Source: Aldersonia sp. NBC_00410 (GTDB taxonomy: Bacteria; Actinomycetota; Actinomycetes; Mycobacteriales; Mycobacteriaceae). Taken from it: a stretch of 64,000 bases of DNA. Below are positions 55,475 through 64,000 of this stretch, in pieces. Below the pieces are notes generated by a model. It did not search any database. It had not been told where the DNA came from and saw only the letters and a list, made by a program, of their open reading frames with translations. The DNA lies in assembly GCF_026342035.1 (NCBI RefSeq), contig NZ_JAPENM010000002.1:124001-188000 (forward strand), given 5' to 3'. How positions within the stretch are numbered: position 1 is the first letter of the stretch; each line of letters opens with the position of its first letter. The position numbers and the translations under genes were made by a program.

Positions 55475-55644
55475 CCATCATGTCGCCCCGCCCCATCATG
55501 GATTTGTTTCGACCGGCTGGAACGTCCCCGATAGTCGGTCCAGGTGATTCTGGAGCCAGGTGGTGACTGGCTCGCCGTTCAGGCGATCTCGCAGCCGACA
55601 GGATGATTTGTGTGGGTGCATCGGGCAACGATGCTCGGCCGGTG

Positions 55645-55740
55645 TCAGGTATCCAGCGCCGAACGCCGGTGTCGATGGTTGTAGTCGTCCTTGACGTTTT
55701 CGATGACCACGCGGGCGTCGGAGGCCAACTCCCTCGCCCA
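55645..55740 (-). mobile_element. IS3-family OrfB tail fragment
   Basis: On the minus strand the bases read ARVVIENVKDDYNHRHRRSA, the conserved terminal motif of IS3-type transposases (DYNHHRRHSALG). A stop follows three codons later. Only about 30 codons are recognisable. Confidence 0.6.
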
Positions 55741-55918
55741 GTCGAACCTCTCATCCCCGATGAACTTCCGCTGGTGCTGCGGACCGTGACCCCACCGCGA
55801 GTGTTGGAGACTAGGTACCGTTGCCGTGGTGCCTTTGGGTCGCAGAGTTCGCACCAACCCCCTGACCCCACCAAACAGTTCGGTGGGTGCCCCGACATCT
55901 GCTGTGATGGTGAACCAG

Positions 55919-56137
55919 CTACCGCCCATCGAGATCCTGCACCTTGCACCGCTTCCCGAGCGGCGGCGTGTAGGTCGTCCGGCCGCAACGCCGGCACCAG
56001 TGCGTTCGGTGAAGAGATCCGCAAGCGCACCATTGCGACCCGACCAGCGCTTGGCGTGGCCCGAGCCGATGGCCCGCGGGGCAATGCGTCGGCGCTTGTT
56101 CCTCCCAGCCACGACAGGTTCGGCGCAGGCGGGACAT
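55919..56137 (-). CDS. Small zinc-ribbon-like conserved protein
   Basis: The 72-residue product contains HCPAGHRLGPRQALVG and CACGSLHRTHWCRRCGRTTY, a pattern of paired cysteines and histidines found in a family of short actinobacterial hypotheticals. It has two probable zinc-binding sites. The ATG at 56137 fits the family length; the longer upstream frame is not convincing. Such proteins are often found near phage or island genes. Function is unknown. Confidence 0.5.
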   Translation of the reverse strand: MSRLRRTCRGWEEQAPTHCPAGHRLGPRQALVGSQWCACGSLHRTHWCRRCGRTTYTPPLGKRCKVQDLDGR

Positions 56138-56269
56138 CGCCCCATTGTACTCGAACGCCCGTTCGAATAGCGAGGTTGTCCACAGCCTACGTCCCCGGCC
56201 CTTGCCCGCTCCATTCCGCACCGGCACACTGGCTTTCGCCGCTGCCCCGCTCAAGCCTGTGGAGGTCAC

Positions 56270-56728
56270 ATGCCCAGTTCCGGCGCGCTCGATCCGGCCC
56301 TGACGTTTCGCACGTTCACCATCAGCGCGAACAACCGATTCGGTCACGCTGCGGCCGCTGCCGTGGCGGAGAGTCCCGGCCGGGCATACAACCCGTTGTT
56401 CCTGTGGGGTGAGCCGGGCGCCGGCAAGACGCACCTGCTCCATGCGCTCGGGCACCACGCGCAGCACGAGAACAGCGACGTGACAGTGGACTACGTCGAC
56501 CTAGCCGGCCTGGACGGTACCGAGCTATCCAGCGATGCCGACATCTTGCTGCTCGACCACATCGACATGTCCGACGAAGCGATCAACGCGGCGGTCGAGC
56601 GGGTCATGCTGCGACGGGCTCGAGCACGCACGCAGATCGTCATGGCTTCGCGGGACAACCCACGCGGTTCCCTGAAGGAATCCATTCAGGCGCGGTGCGA
56701 GTGGGGTTTAATAACCGATGTTGGGTAG
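56270..56728 (+). CDS. Truncated DnaA/Hda-like AAA+ protein
   Basis: The 152-residue product matches DnaA domain III: LDPALTFRTFTISANNRFGH, AYNPLFLWGEPGAGKTHLLH (Walker A), ADILLLDHIDM (Walker B), a sensor-like QIVMASRDNP and RCEWGLITDVG, after which it stops. DnaA domains I, II and IV (the DnaA-box binding domain) are absent, and the lid subdomain after EWGLITDV is cut off. It is either the remnant of a second dnaA carried by a replicon or island, or a short Hda-like modulator. The ATG at 56270 is preceded by GGAGG. Walker A reads GEPGAGKT, so nucleotide binding remains possible. Confidence 0.7.
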   Translation: MPSSGALDPALTFRTFTISANNRFGHAAAAAVAESPGRAYNPLFLWGEPGAGKTHLLHALGHHAQHENSDVTVDYVDLAGLDGTELSSDADILLLDHIDMSDEAINAAVERVMLRRARARTQIVMASRDNPRGSLKESIQARCEWGLITDVG

Positions 56729-56930
56729 ATCGGATGGATCCGGCACTTGTTGCGACACCCCTGCCAAGGCTTCGCGCATGCGCCGGTAGCCACATTGGGT
56801 GCACAGGTGCCGATGAGTGACGCTTCTGGATCGGCGCGCACCGCCGGCCGGTCGACGTGTCACAAAACTGTTGCAGGGCAACAGTCCCCCGACATCGACG
56901 TATAACCCTAGGGCAAGTTGGGTATGCATC

Positions 56931-57557
56931 CTACCGCACGGCGTCGAAGCCCCACTCGATCGCGCGGGCCAGTCTCCGCACGTACTTCTCTCGCTCCGGT
57001 GGGGGCCGGGTCATGATCCAGTAGGGGTGCGGAGGGAACAAGAGATATGTCAGCTCCGACGGATCAGACATCCGAGACCGGGGAACACGGAAGGGCCAAT
57101 TCAGCTCTCGTGCCTCGGGATAGGGATAAAGCGACAGCAACGCGGCCCTGGCGAACTTGCCGACCCCGATCACCAGGCGCGGCTGGACGATCTCACGCAG
57201 CTCTATCCGCAGGAAGCCCGCGCAGTTGTCGGTCTCATGTGGGTACGGGTCTCGATCGTCGGGCGGGTGACAGTGGATCGAGTTGGTGATGAACAGGTCC
57301 GTCTTGTCGCGTCCAGCTCGCTCGTAGCAGCGATCGAGGACGCGCCCACTGCCGCCAAAGAAGGGCTCCTGCTTCTCCATGCACGCCTGGCACAGGGCCT
57401 CACCGACAATCCCGACGGGTGAGTCGATCGACCCGAAACCCGGCGCTGATTCGGTGACGCCGGGCTCATTCAGGCGGTCGGGGCGGTCGCACTTGCGGCA
57501 CGCCTTGATCCTGCGATCGAGAGCGGCTTTTCGCCGCTGCCGAGGATCGGTCGTCAC
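56931..57557 (-). CDS. Uracil-DNA glycosylase superfamily protein, atypical
   Basis: The 208-residue product has the layout of family 4/5-type uracil-DNA glycosylases. A cysteine pair comes at the N-terminus (CRKCDRP), then VGIVGEA, GGSGRVLD, the strand LFITNSIHCHPPDDRD, and a C-terminal LLFPPHPYW in place of the usual HPS motif. The usual motif 1 GEAPGxxE is changed to GEALCQACME, which adds a CxxC and removes the glycine and acidic residue used for base recognition. It may bind Fe-S or zinc differently, or excise or recognise a different base. The GTG start is at 57557. It appears monocistronic. Confidence 0.7.
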   Translation of the reverse strand: MTTDPRQRRKAALDRRIKACRKCDRPDRLNEPGVTESAPGFGSIDSPVGIVGEALCQACMEKQEPFFGGSGRVLDRCYERAGRDKTDLFITNSIHCHPPDDRDPYPHETDNCAGFLRIELREIVQPRLVIGVGKFARAALLSLYPYPEARELNWPFRVPRSRMSDPSELTYLLFPPHPYWIMTRPPPEREKYVRRLARAIEWGFDAVR

Positions 57558-57769
57558 AGCAGTTGCCTCGCCTGCACTCGTCTGACCCTACTTCGTGACC
57601 GACGTTGACAGCGCGGGAATGGGCTCAATCCCACGGGCAGCGTTGTGCCGACGCGCCGGGCTTCATCGACAATCGGGATCACGCTTGCGTCGCACCATTC
57701 ACAGCGCCGCATCGATCTGGCGCAGCAGACCATTCCGACGGCGCCCACTTGACAGATCTGCCCTGCATA

Positions 57770-58459
57770 TCAGTTGGGGCGTACCTCGCATGCGATGCCG
57801 TCGCCGTCCGCGTCGAGGGGGGAACGGTACCCCGCGTCGCCGGTGCGCAGCGGCGCCGCGCCAGCGGCCCAGGCCGCGCGGCAGTTCTTGTAGTACACGT
57901 CCCCTCCCGGCGGTGCCGGCGCGGGAGCCGGCGGGGCGACCGCGATCTCGGACACCGAGTCGGTGTTGCCGTTGCACGGGGCGCCCCACAGACCGGTCCC
58001 GGCGTCGCGGGCGTGTGTTTCGGCGGCCGCGATCTCGGTCGCCTTCACGACCGGGCGATCGTTGTACACGTAGCTGTGCACGACTCCGGCGCGGGCGGCC
58101 TCGACCGAGAAGTTCCACCCATCGACCTTCACCACATACGCGAGCGTGCGCCCATACCTGTCTACCCGATCCTGGGTCGGGTCGGTGACCAGTTGCACGG
58201 GCTGGTTGAGCAGCGTGTCAGTGGCGAACCGGGCAGCCTCGGGTCCCCAGCAGCCGACGGTGTAGCCGGGCTTCTTCGTCTCCGGGGCATCGACCCCGAG
58301 GATCCGCACGGTCACTTCACCGCGCACGGCGTTCGAGAACTTTCATCATGTCACCGTCGACCACCCGGGTCCCAGCCCGGTCGGCAGCCCGGCGCGGGGA
58401 TCGGCCGAGGCCACGGCCGGAACGAACGTGAGCGCAGTCAGTGCCGCACCCACCACCAT
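57770..58459 (-). pseudogene. Secreted thermonuclease (SNase) with excalibur domain, frameshifted
   Basis: Three frames together give a staphylococcal-nuclease homologue. A signal peptide (MVVGAALTALTFVPAVASA) lies in one frame. The RVVDGDMMKVLE strand lies in a second. The main part, VRILGVDAPETKKPGYTVGC, TDPTQDRVDRYGRTLAYV and HARDAGTGLWG, lies in a third. The C-terminus is an excalibur calcium-binding motif (YRSPLDADGDGIACE). Two indels near 58320 and 58370 break the gene. The downstream frame alone, from 58327, lacks the signal peptide and the first strands, so an active exported enzyme is unlikely. Confidence 0.75.
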
Positions 58460-58614
58460 CACAGTCTTCTACATGACCGGAAGTAGCAGCACGCCCCGGT
58501 GGCATCCTTTGCACGCCGATGGGGTGACGAGGACACGTTGGCGAGCTCCCTGAACCCGGGCCCCGTGTCGGGGTCATGCTGTTGAATCAGCGCAAATGGG
58601 GTGAGGAGTAGTTG

Positions 58615-59646
58615 ATGGACCGTGCAGATGCCGTCGCTCGGTTCGCCTACGAGGTTCCGTCGCTGGATGCGTACTGGCGAGCCATCGTGCTGTTCGGTCA
58701 GAACGTCGCCTCGTACAAGTTCGCCCTGGCAGGGGCTCTGCTCGAGGTCGGCGCCGACGCGGAGCTGGTCACCCTCGATGTGCTCGCGTTGCCCTTCGCT
58801 ACGCGCGTCGCCGAACATCTCCGCACACACGACAAGCAGGGCACCTTCCAAAAAAGTCAGTTCCTCGACGCGTGCCGAGCATTCAACAGCGGCGAACTCG
58901 ACACCGAAGGCCTGCGCGCCAAGACCGCGAGGCTGGGCTTCCAGAACGTGATCGACGCCTTCCACATCGTCGACCAGTCAGAAGTTCCGCAACGGTTCTT
59001 CATCGATGAGCGCAAGACCAACAAAGGCGTACGCATCACCGATCACCTGCGCGAATTGCTCGATGACGGACACGGCCCCAACCTGCGCGACGAGGCCGAG
59101 GCCCGCTGGCGGCTGGTGGAAACAGCATGGGAACTCAACCTCCCCCGCCACCTGTTGACCGTGGAATTCGAACCCGAAACCGCCACCCTGCTGGTGCCGC
59201 GGCGGCGCACCACCATCACCGGAGCGCGGCCCGCACTCAACGGCTACCAGAAGGGCCACTGCTTCTACTGCTTTACTGCTATCGAGATCGCCAGCGGGGC
59301 GGCGACCACCTGCCAGGTCGATCATCTCTTCCCCTGGTCAGCAGGACCCCTGGTCGGCGGCGCGCCTGTCGATGGTGTGTGGAATCTGGTCCTGGCATGC
59401 GCGCGCTGCAACAGCTGGCACGAAAAGTCCGACCGCCCACCACACCAGCGCTACGTCGAGCGACTCAACATCCGCAACGAATACCTGATCAGCAGCTACC
59501 ACCCGCTGCGGCCAACCCTGATGGCCCAGACCGGTGACTCACCCTCAGAACGGTCAGCAACACTCAAACGTGCCCTCGATGACGTGTCGGTCCGTGGTGC
59601 ACGGGCGCCGTGGGTCGCGCCCGAGGAACTGCACCCGGCGTTCTGA
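58615..59646 (+). CDS. HNH endonuclease with helical N-terminal domain
   Basis: The 343-residue product has a helical N-terminal domain of about 200 residues (AYWRAIVLFGQNVASYKFAL, KTNKGVRITDHLRELLDDGH). A C-terminal HNH module follows: CFYC (216-219), VDHLFPWS, VWNLVLACARCNSWH, with two CxxC pairs that should bind zinc and the DH catalytic pair. The ATG at 58615 has GAGGAG upstream. The stop overlaps the start of the GIY-YIG gene by one base (TGATG), so the two are coupled. HNH proteins of this shape occur in defence islands and phages. Target specificity would come from the unknown N-terminal domain. Confidence 0.8.
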   Translation: MDRADAVARFAYEVPSLDAYWRAIVLFGQNVASYKFALAGALLEVGADAELVTLDVLALPFATRVAEHLRTHDKQGTFQKSQFLDACRAFNSGELDTEGLRAKTARLGFQNVIDAFHIVDQSEVPQRFFIDERKTNKGVRITDHLRELLDDGHGPNLRDEAEARWRLVETAWELNLPRHLLTVEFEPETATLLVPRRRTTITGARPALNGYQKGHCFYCFTAIEIASGAATTCQVDHLFPWSAGPLVGGAPVDGVWNLVLACARCNSWHEKSDRPPHQRYVERLNIRNEYLISSYHPLRPTLMAQTGDSPSERSATLKRALDDVSVRGARAPWVAPEELHPAF

Positions 59647-60131
59647 TGACAGACCAGCACCTGCTCGCGGCGCTGGAAACTGGCCCTAGTCACCGCTTTT
59701 CGGACTGGCCCAACCAATCGGTGCCGAAAGTCGCCGCCGGTGTCTACACCATCTGGGATGACAGCCGCCTGATCTACGTCGGAATGTCGGGCCGAGCGAT
59801 GACAACCGAAGACACCCAAGCACCCGACCAACCCACCAAGGCCAAGGGTCTATGGACGCGGTTGAATTCACACGCCCAGGGCCGGCGAAGCGGCGACCAA
59901 TTCTGCGTGTACGTCTGCGACCGGTTCGTGGTGCCGCACCTCTCCGATCAGCAGCAGGCCCAGATCGGTGACGGTGAGTTGTCGCTCGACGCGCTCACGC
60001 GAAACTACATCCATGATCGCTTCGAATACCGCTACGTCACAGTGGGAAACGGCAAGGATGCCTTCGCGTTGGAGCGTGACGTCCAGCGTGGGGCACTGGC
60101 TGTCGGCAAACCGTTCCTCAATCCCGCGTAG
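59646..60131 (+). CDS. GIY-YIG-like nuclease domain protein
   Basis: The 161-residue product carries a variant GIY-YIG motif, GVYTIWDDSRLIYVGMSGR. GVY and YVG stand for GIY and YIG, and the following arginine is retained. A long insertion comes before the helix LWTRLNSHAQGRRSGDQF, and a conserved acidic residue later (ALERDVQRG) may be the metal-binding Glu. It is translationally coupled to the HNH gene, which suggests joint action or joint regulation. Alone, such proteins are nicking or single-site endonucleases. The gene lies directly left of repeat R3. Confidence 0.75.
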   Translation: MTDQHLLAALETGPSHRFSDWPNQSVPKVAAGVYTIWDDSRLIYVGMSGRAMTTEDTQAPDQPTKAKGLWTRLNSHAQGRRSGDQFCVYVCDRFVVPHLSDQQQAQIGDGELSLDALTRNYIHDRFEYRYVTVGNGKDAFALERDVQRGALAVGKPFLNPA

Positions 60132-60164
60132 AGCCGGCGATCACGCTGATCGGCCTGTGCCGAC

Positions 60165-61060
60165 TGTCGTGGTCGAGCCCGACGGTGCATCTCGCGAGCG
60201 GAAGGTCACACCCCCACCGACGCACCGCGCCGAGAGATACCACGCCCATCGGGAATCCCGCCCCGCGGTTCACGCCCCAGTCGACACGGGCGATCGGATC
60301 ACTCCCTACACACCGCCGGTACAGTCCGAACCTGCGAATCCTACTGAACAGCAATCTATTTCATCCGGACTAGAACGTCCCAGGTTCGATACACGATGAC
60401 CAACGACGATACCCAACCCACACCCCCGTCCAGCCGGCCGTTCCAGCCATCGATGCAAACGACGACCGCGATCGAGGAAGACTCGCCAGGAGGATCTGTC
60501 CGGATATGGCCAAATATTGACCGTTATTGTTAGACGACTCTGGAAATGATCTTGGTTACAACGCCCTGACCTGCGGTTTTGTGGTGGTCCCGGCTGGGAT
60601 CGAACCAGCGACCTTCCGCGTGTGAAATGGACACCACCCCAAGTGATTTCGGAATTACCAGGTCAGACCGGACTCACTCCCCCAACTGGACCAACTGGAC
60701 CAGTCCATCCGACCCGTTGGCCAGATACCGGCCACATGGACACTCGACCAACACCGTGATCGGGTGACACCGGATGCCGTGACACCGCGTGCCGCGCCCG
60801 AACCGGGCACACCTCTTGTTGGTCGAGATCATCGAGCACCTCCCCCTTGTTCGGTGCCGCACCGCATCGCCGTCACGGACAACACCGATGCGCACCAACA
60901 CCGATATCCTCCCTGGCCGAAAGGGGGTCGCACCGAGTCGAAACTCGCCGTAGCCGGGTGAACCCGGACTGGGCGAGCCAGGCAACTCGAACCCCTGACC
61001 CCCACACTGCGAGTGTATGCAGCCAATCTCGGCTGTTCCGCGTGGCGAGCGGCGTTCGTT
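60165..61060 (+). repeat. Large direct repeat, copy R3
   Basis: This is the third and longest copy of the repeat described at 28950-29800, with landmarks in the same order and spacing. It carries an extra insert around 60950-61015. That insert itself contains a second tRNA-like T-arm fragment (complement GGGGTTCGAGTTGCC near 60985), absent from R1 and R2. Similarity to R1 resumes at CAGCCAATCTCGGCTGTTCC. Confidence 0.75.
60582..60632 (-). other. tRNA-Val(CAC)-like 3' part in repeat R3
   Basis: This is identical to the R1 fragment from the encoded CCA through the anticodon loop. The 5' half of the tRNA is absent. It marks the right border of the second accessory interval. Confidence 0.7.
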
Positions 61061-61876
61061 GATGCGCGGCCGCCTGCTTTAAGGGCAGATTTCACGGTAG
61101 TGGCGTGATCGCGCGTCGGCGGCGAAGGAAGGTCTCCCAACAGCGATGATTGCGGTTCCTAGGCCAGATCGTCACTCGACCGTCGCATTGTGCTCCAGGT
61201 CGGCCTCGTCTACCAGGTCACCTCGAGCACACCATGTATGCGACCAGCAGCCCCCGACGCTGCATCCGGCTAAACCTGGATGCCCGCCGCAGGGGCGGTC
61301 CGTTGTTTGTGGGACAGCGCCCTGAACGCTTGTCCGCCTATCGTTTTGCGATATTCGGCTACCCGACCGGACGGACGTCACTGTGAACAGCGCTCCGTGA
61401 GCGCGCCGTCGACCACCGATCGGCTCCCCGAGTTGATCGCTCGATTCTCGAGGTCCACCCACGACCAGGAGACCACCCACATGACGCACGTCCTGCAACA
61501 CCTCGCTCCCCCTCGACCCGCCCCAGCTGTCACGCAGTGCGTGTGGCTCGGTTCCGGCGTGCGCATCGCCTCGGACGTCGTGACCAGTCGTCGAGGCGAT
61601 CGGCTCCGTGCAACCCGGGGCACCTCGGTCTCGCCGGGACAGCGTTGGGGGTCTGGTCGCACCCGCCCACGTCGGCGCGTTGAGCAGAATCGACCGTAGC
61701 AATCGTTTGGCTACGGAATTCGTTACACTCGGAGCTCCAGATTTGCCCACCGTGCGGCTGCGTTATGCGCAGCCCCACAGCAGGTTTCCGTCGATCGTGT
61801 CGGCCGGCGCAGTTTACCGCCCGCCACGCCCCCTCCGCCGTGCTAGCGTTCCGCAAACAATTTCAGCTATCGGGGC
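61061..61876. other. Intergenic stretch, no supported gene
   Basis: About 800 bases. Open frames on both strands (for example 61280-61699 plus and 61172-61750 minus) lack motifs and good ribosome-binding sites. A decayed gene is possible, but no family could be recognised. Confidence 0.35.
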
Positions 61877-63427
61877 ATGGACGAAAACGGAAGCCCATCG
61901 TGGCCAGTCTATAACACCGCTTTAAGTGCGGCCGCTAAAGGCGGCCCCGCTGGGTCCGCCGGCATCGTCGGCGGGTCCGGCGGCGAGGGCGGTGATGCCT
62001 CAACCCAGGGAAGCGGAACCGCTTACGGCGCAGCCGGCGCCGACGGCGCGTTTGGCACCAATGCGGGTGGACACGGCGGGAACGGTGGGAATGCCGACAG
62101 CGCACAAGGGCCCGCCTACGGCGGCGACGGGGGCAACGGAGCAACAGCGGCGGCGATAGCTTCGGCAAAGGCGGTGATGGCGGCGACGGCGGTGACGCGA
62201 TCGCCTCGTACGGCGACGCAAAGGGCGGCAACGGCGGCGCTGGCGCCATAGGCAACGACTTCGGTGGTTGGGGCGGCGACGGCGGTGACGCGACCGCCTC
62301 GTACGGCGACGCAAAGGGCGGCAACGGCGGCGACGGCGCAAGAGGCGGTTACCAGGGTGGTTCGGGTGGTTGGGGCGGTGATGCGACCGCCTCGTCGGGT
62401 GACGCAACTGGCGGCATCGGCGGCGACGGCGCACCGAGTGACGTACCTTCCGTTGATGATATTGAAGCGCGCTTTCGACCAGGTCACGGCGGACCGGGCG
62501 GTCGTGCGACGGTTCATCAGATATCAGGGAGGGGCCGGAACCGCCATCGACGGCCAAGACGGCGCGACGGCCGTCTCCACCGCCGCACTCTACGACCGAC
62601 TTCGCAAGGTGACCAAAAACGAGCACGGCATCTATATTGAGAAAGTCCGCGGTACTGACGATGAAGATCGTCTAATCGTCTATATCGGCGGAATGACATC
62701 GGACTTTATAGGCCCAAATCAGCCGTGGAGTGAAAACCTCGGTGCGGCGCTATGGGCCGATCCCGATGAGAAGCTGTTAGCGGTGCTAGATGAAGCCGTC
62801 GAAGCTAATCCAGGGTACCGATTATCCTCGTCGGCTACAGTCAAGGCGGCATAGATGCGCAGAATATTGCGACTTCGGGACAGTACGCTAAACGTCACAA
62901 ACGTTGTTACGTTTGGAGCGCCGATAACACGGCCGTCCTCTGAATATCCGTCCAGCGTCCACGTGCTACATATCGTGGCTGAAAACGATCCCGTACCATA
63001 TCACTTCAGAGTTCCGTCGGCGGTGGTTCAAGATCAGGTGTTCTACTCCAATGGGGGCGTTGTTCCGGACAATACCGACCCCGTACTGAACAGTATATTT
63101 CGTGTCGGGTATGTGAATGTACATACCGACCTCAGAACCTATAAGAATTTGGGAACGCAATTCGACAATCTGGATTCCGGATTCGAAGATGTAAAATCGG
63201 ATACGGCGGATGCATTCTGGGGCGAAGTAATTTACACCTGGGAGAGACTGGGCAAGGCGTCCATTATTTCTCAGCGAATACGTTACCGCGGCACTGTCAA
63301 GGTGGTGGGTTGGCTGGTCGCTGCCAGGTTCGGTGGTCGTGATCGCCGCAACGTCGTCGTACAAGGGGCACCGCTACCCGAGAGATCCCCGCCCACTGCG
63401 TGTGGCTCTATCACCGGTTCCCGCTGA
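61877..63427 (+). pseudogene. Glycine-rich (PGRS-like) protein with alpha/beta-hydrolase domain, frameshifted
   Basis: The N-terminal part is rich in GGxGG units (GGHGGNGGNADS, then in a second frame GGDGGDGGDAIASYGDAKGG repeated twice), like mycobacterial PGRS proteins. A third frame gives IEKVRGTDDEDRLIVYIGGM. Next, VPIILVGYSQGGIDAQNIA carries a hydrolase nucleophile elbow in yet another frame. Finally VTNVVTFGAPITRPSSEYP and HVLHIVAENDPVPYHF supply the acidic residue and likely His. At least four frame changes are needed, so the gene is dead. When intact it would have been an exported or surface protein with a lipase-like C-terminus. Confidence 0.65.
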
Positions 63428-63498
63428 GCTTTTGCGAGGTCGAGGAGTGAACCGCGCCGGGTTTGATGCCGTTTCCTTCCTTGAGGAGGATGCAGTTC

Positions 63499-63810
63499 AT
63501 GCCCAACCGATACCCGGCCGATCAGCGTGACTGTGCGGTGCGAATGGCGCTCGATCACCTCGACGAGTACCCGTCCCCGTACGCGGCGTGCAAAGCCATC
63601 GGCCCCAAGCTCGGCATCGGAGTGGAGTCGCTGCGAGCGTGGACGCGGCAGGCCCTAATCGACGCCGAGCAGGTACCCGGCGCCACGACCGCGGAGCAGC
63701 AGCGGATCAGGGAACTCGAACGCGAGAATCGAAACCTGAAGGAGGCCAACGAGATCCTGAAGGCGGCCTCGATCTTCTTCGCGAGAGAACTCGACCCTCG
63801 CCACCGCTGA
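63499..63810 (+). mobile_element. IS3-family transposase OrfA (intact frame)
   Basis: The 103-residue product starts MPNRYPADQRDCAVRMALDH, with GAGGAGG nine bases upstream. It has the N-terminal HTH (YAACKAIGPKLGIGVESLRA) and a leucine zipper (RIRELERENRNLKEANEILK), ending ARELDPRHR. It is the intact version of the fragment at base 1. In this family OrfA is fused to OrfB by programmed frameshifting. Confidence 0.9.
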
Positions 63811-63950
63811 TCTGTCAATTCATCGATGACATGCGTGCCGCAGGGCACCCGGTCGAGTCGATCTGCGCCGTGCTCACTGAGCGCGGCGTCCAGGTCGCCG
63901 GACGCACGTATCGGAACTGGAAGCCGCCCCACCCTCGCACAGGACCCTAG
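63811..63950 (+). mobile_element. IS3-family OrfB N-terminal fragment
   Basis: The frame reads LICQFIDDMRAAGHPVESIC, then AVLTERGVQVAGRTYRNWK, the normal start of OrfB. It loses frame near 63930 (PPHPRTGP then stop). The DDE catalytic domain does not follow within the window. The element is thus broken or cut off at its right side. Confidence 0.8.
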
Positions 63951-64000
63951 CCATTACCGCTGATGGCCGCGCGTGACTTGAACCACCAGCCAACCATCAC

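Noticed and set aside
56708-56929. 73-residue leftward frame with CTQCGYRR
   Set aside because: It has one CxxC and a plausible C-terminus, but it overlaps the DnaA-like gene, has a weak start and no recognised family.
29302-60632. Intact tRNA-Val genes at the repeats
   Set aside because: The D-arm and 5' acceptor strand are missing in all three copies, so no cloverleaf can form.

Overview
The window is high-GC actinobacterial DNA. The closest match in character is Rhodococcus or a near relative in the mycolic-acid group: the ketol-acid reductoisomerase, the SigD/ShbA-type sigma factor, the secreted lipases, the PknF-like kinase and the GTG/TTG starts all fit. This is a judgement from reading translations; no search was run. 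No rRNA gene, intact tRNA gene or CRISPR array was seen.

Region 1 (0.9-16 kb) is ordinary metabolic DNA. A leftward operon (10.8 to 3.5 kb) encodes an IclR regulator, an SCP-x-type thiolase, an acyl-CoA ligase, a PPC/DUF296 protein, a short-chain dehydrogenase (SDR), an FAD-linked oxidase and a gamma-carbonic-anhydrase-like protein. Five of its six junctions are 4-base ATGA/GTGA overlaps. Divergent from it lie an ACS-type transporter, a second SDR, an isolated ilvC and a second ACS-type transporter. The set looks like import, CoA activation, oxidation and thiolysis of an organic acid whose identity is unknown. A secreted class 2 lipase lies to the left.

Region 2 (16-29 kb) is mixed and decaying. 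It holds an alcohol dehydrogenase relic cut by an IS256 relic, an integrase relic beside a tRNA-Pro-like att fragment, a broken STAS protein and other frameshifted genes. Intact genes include PspC, VOC, a secretory lipase, a HadA-like protein and two overlapping sigma-factor-like genes.

Region 3 (29-61 kb) is accessory DNA marked by three direct repeats of about 0.8-0.9 kb (29, 41 and 60.5 kb). Each contains the 3' part of a tRNA-Val(CAC)-like sequence. The first interval carries a small heptad-repeat protein, a giant SF1 helicase with a Vsr-like nuclease domain and a DUF3320-like C-terminus, an EVE-McrB and a McrC. The second carries a DUF726 hydrolase with a partner, an 889-residue repeat-rich secreted protein, an XRE-HTH protein fused to an EVE-like reader, a Ser/Thr kinase, a BRCT plus PD-(D/E)XK protein, a truncated DnaA paralogue, an atypical uracil-DNA glycosylase, and a coupled HNH/GIY-YIG nuclease pair. 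Insertion-sequence debris lies between them. This is the best candidate for undescribed defence or DNA-conflict biology.

Region 4 (61-64 kb) holds a badly broken glycine-rich (PGRS-like) hydrolase gene and an IS3-family element. A shorter, frameshifted copy of the same IS3 orfA opens the window at base 1 in the same orientation.
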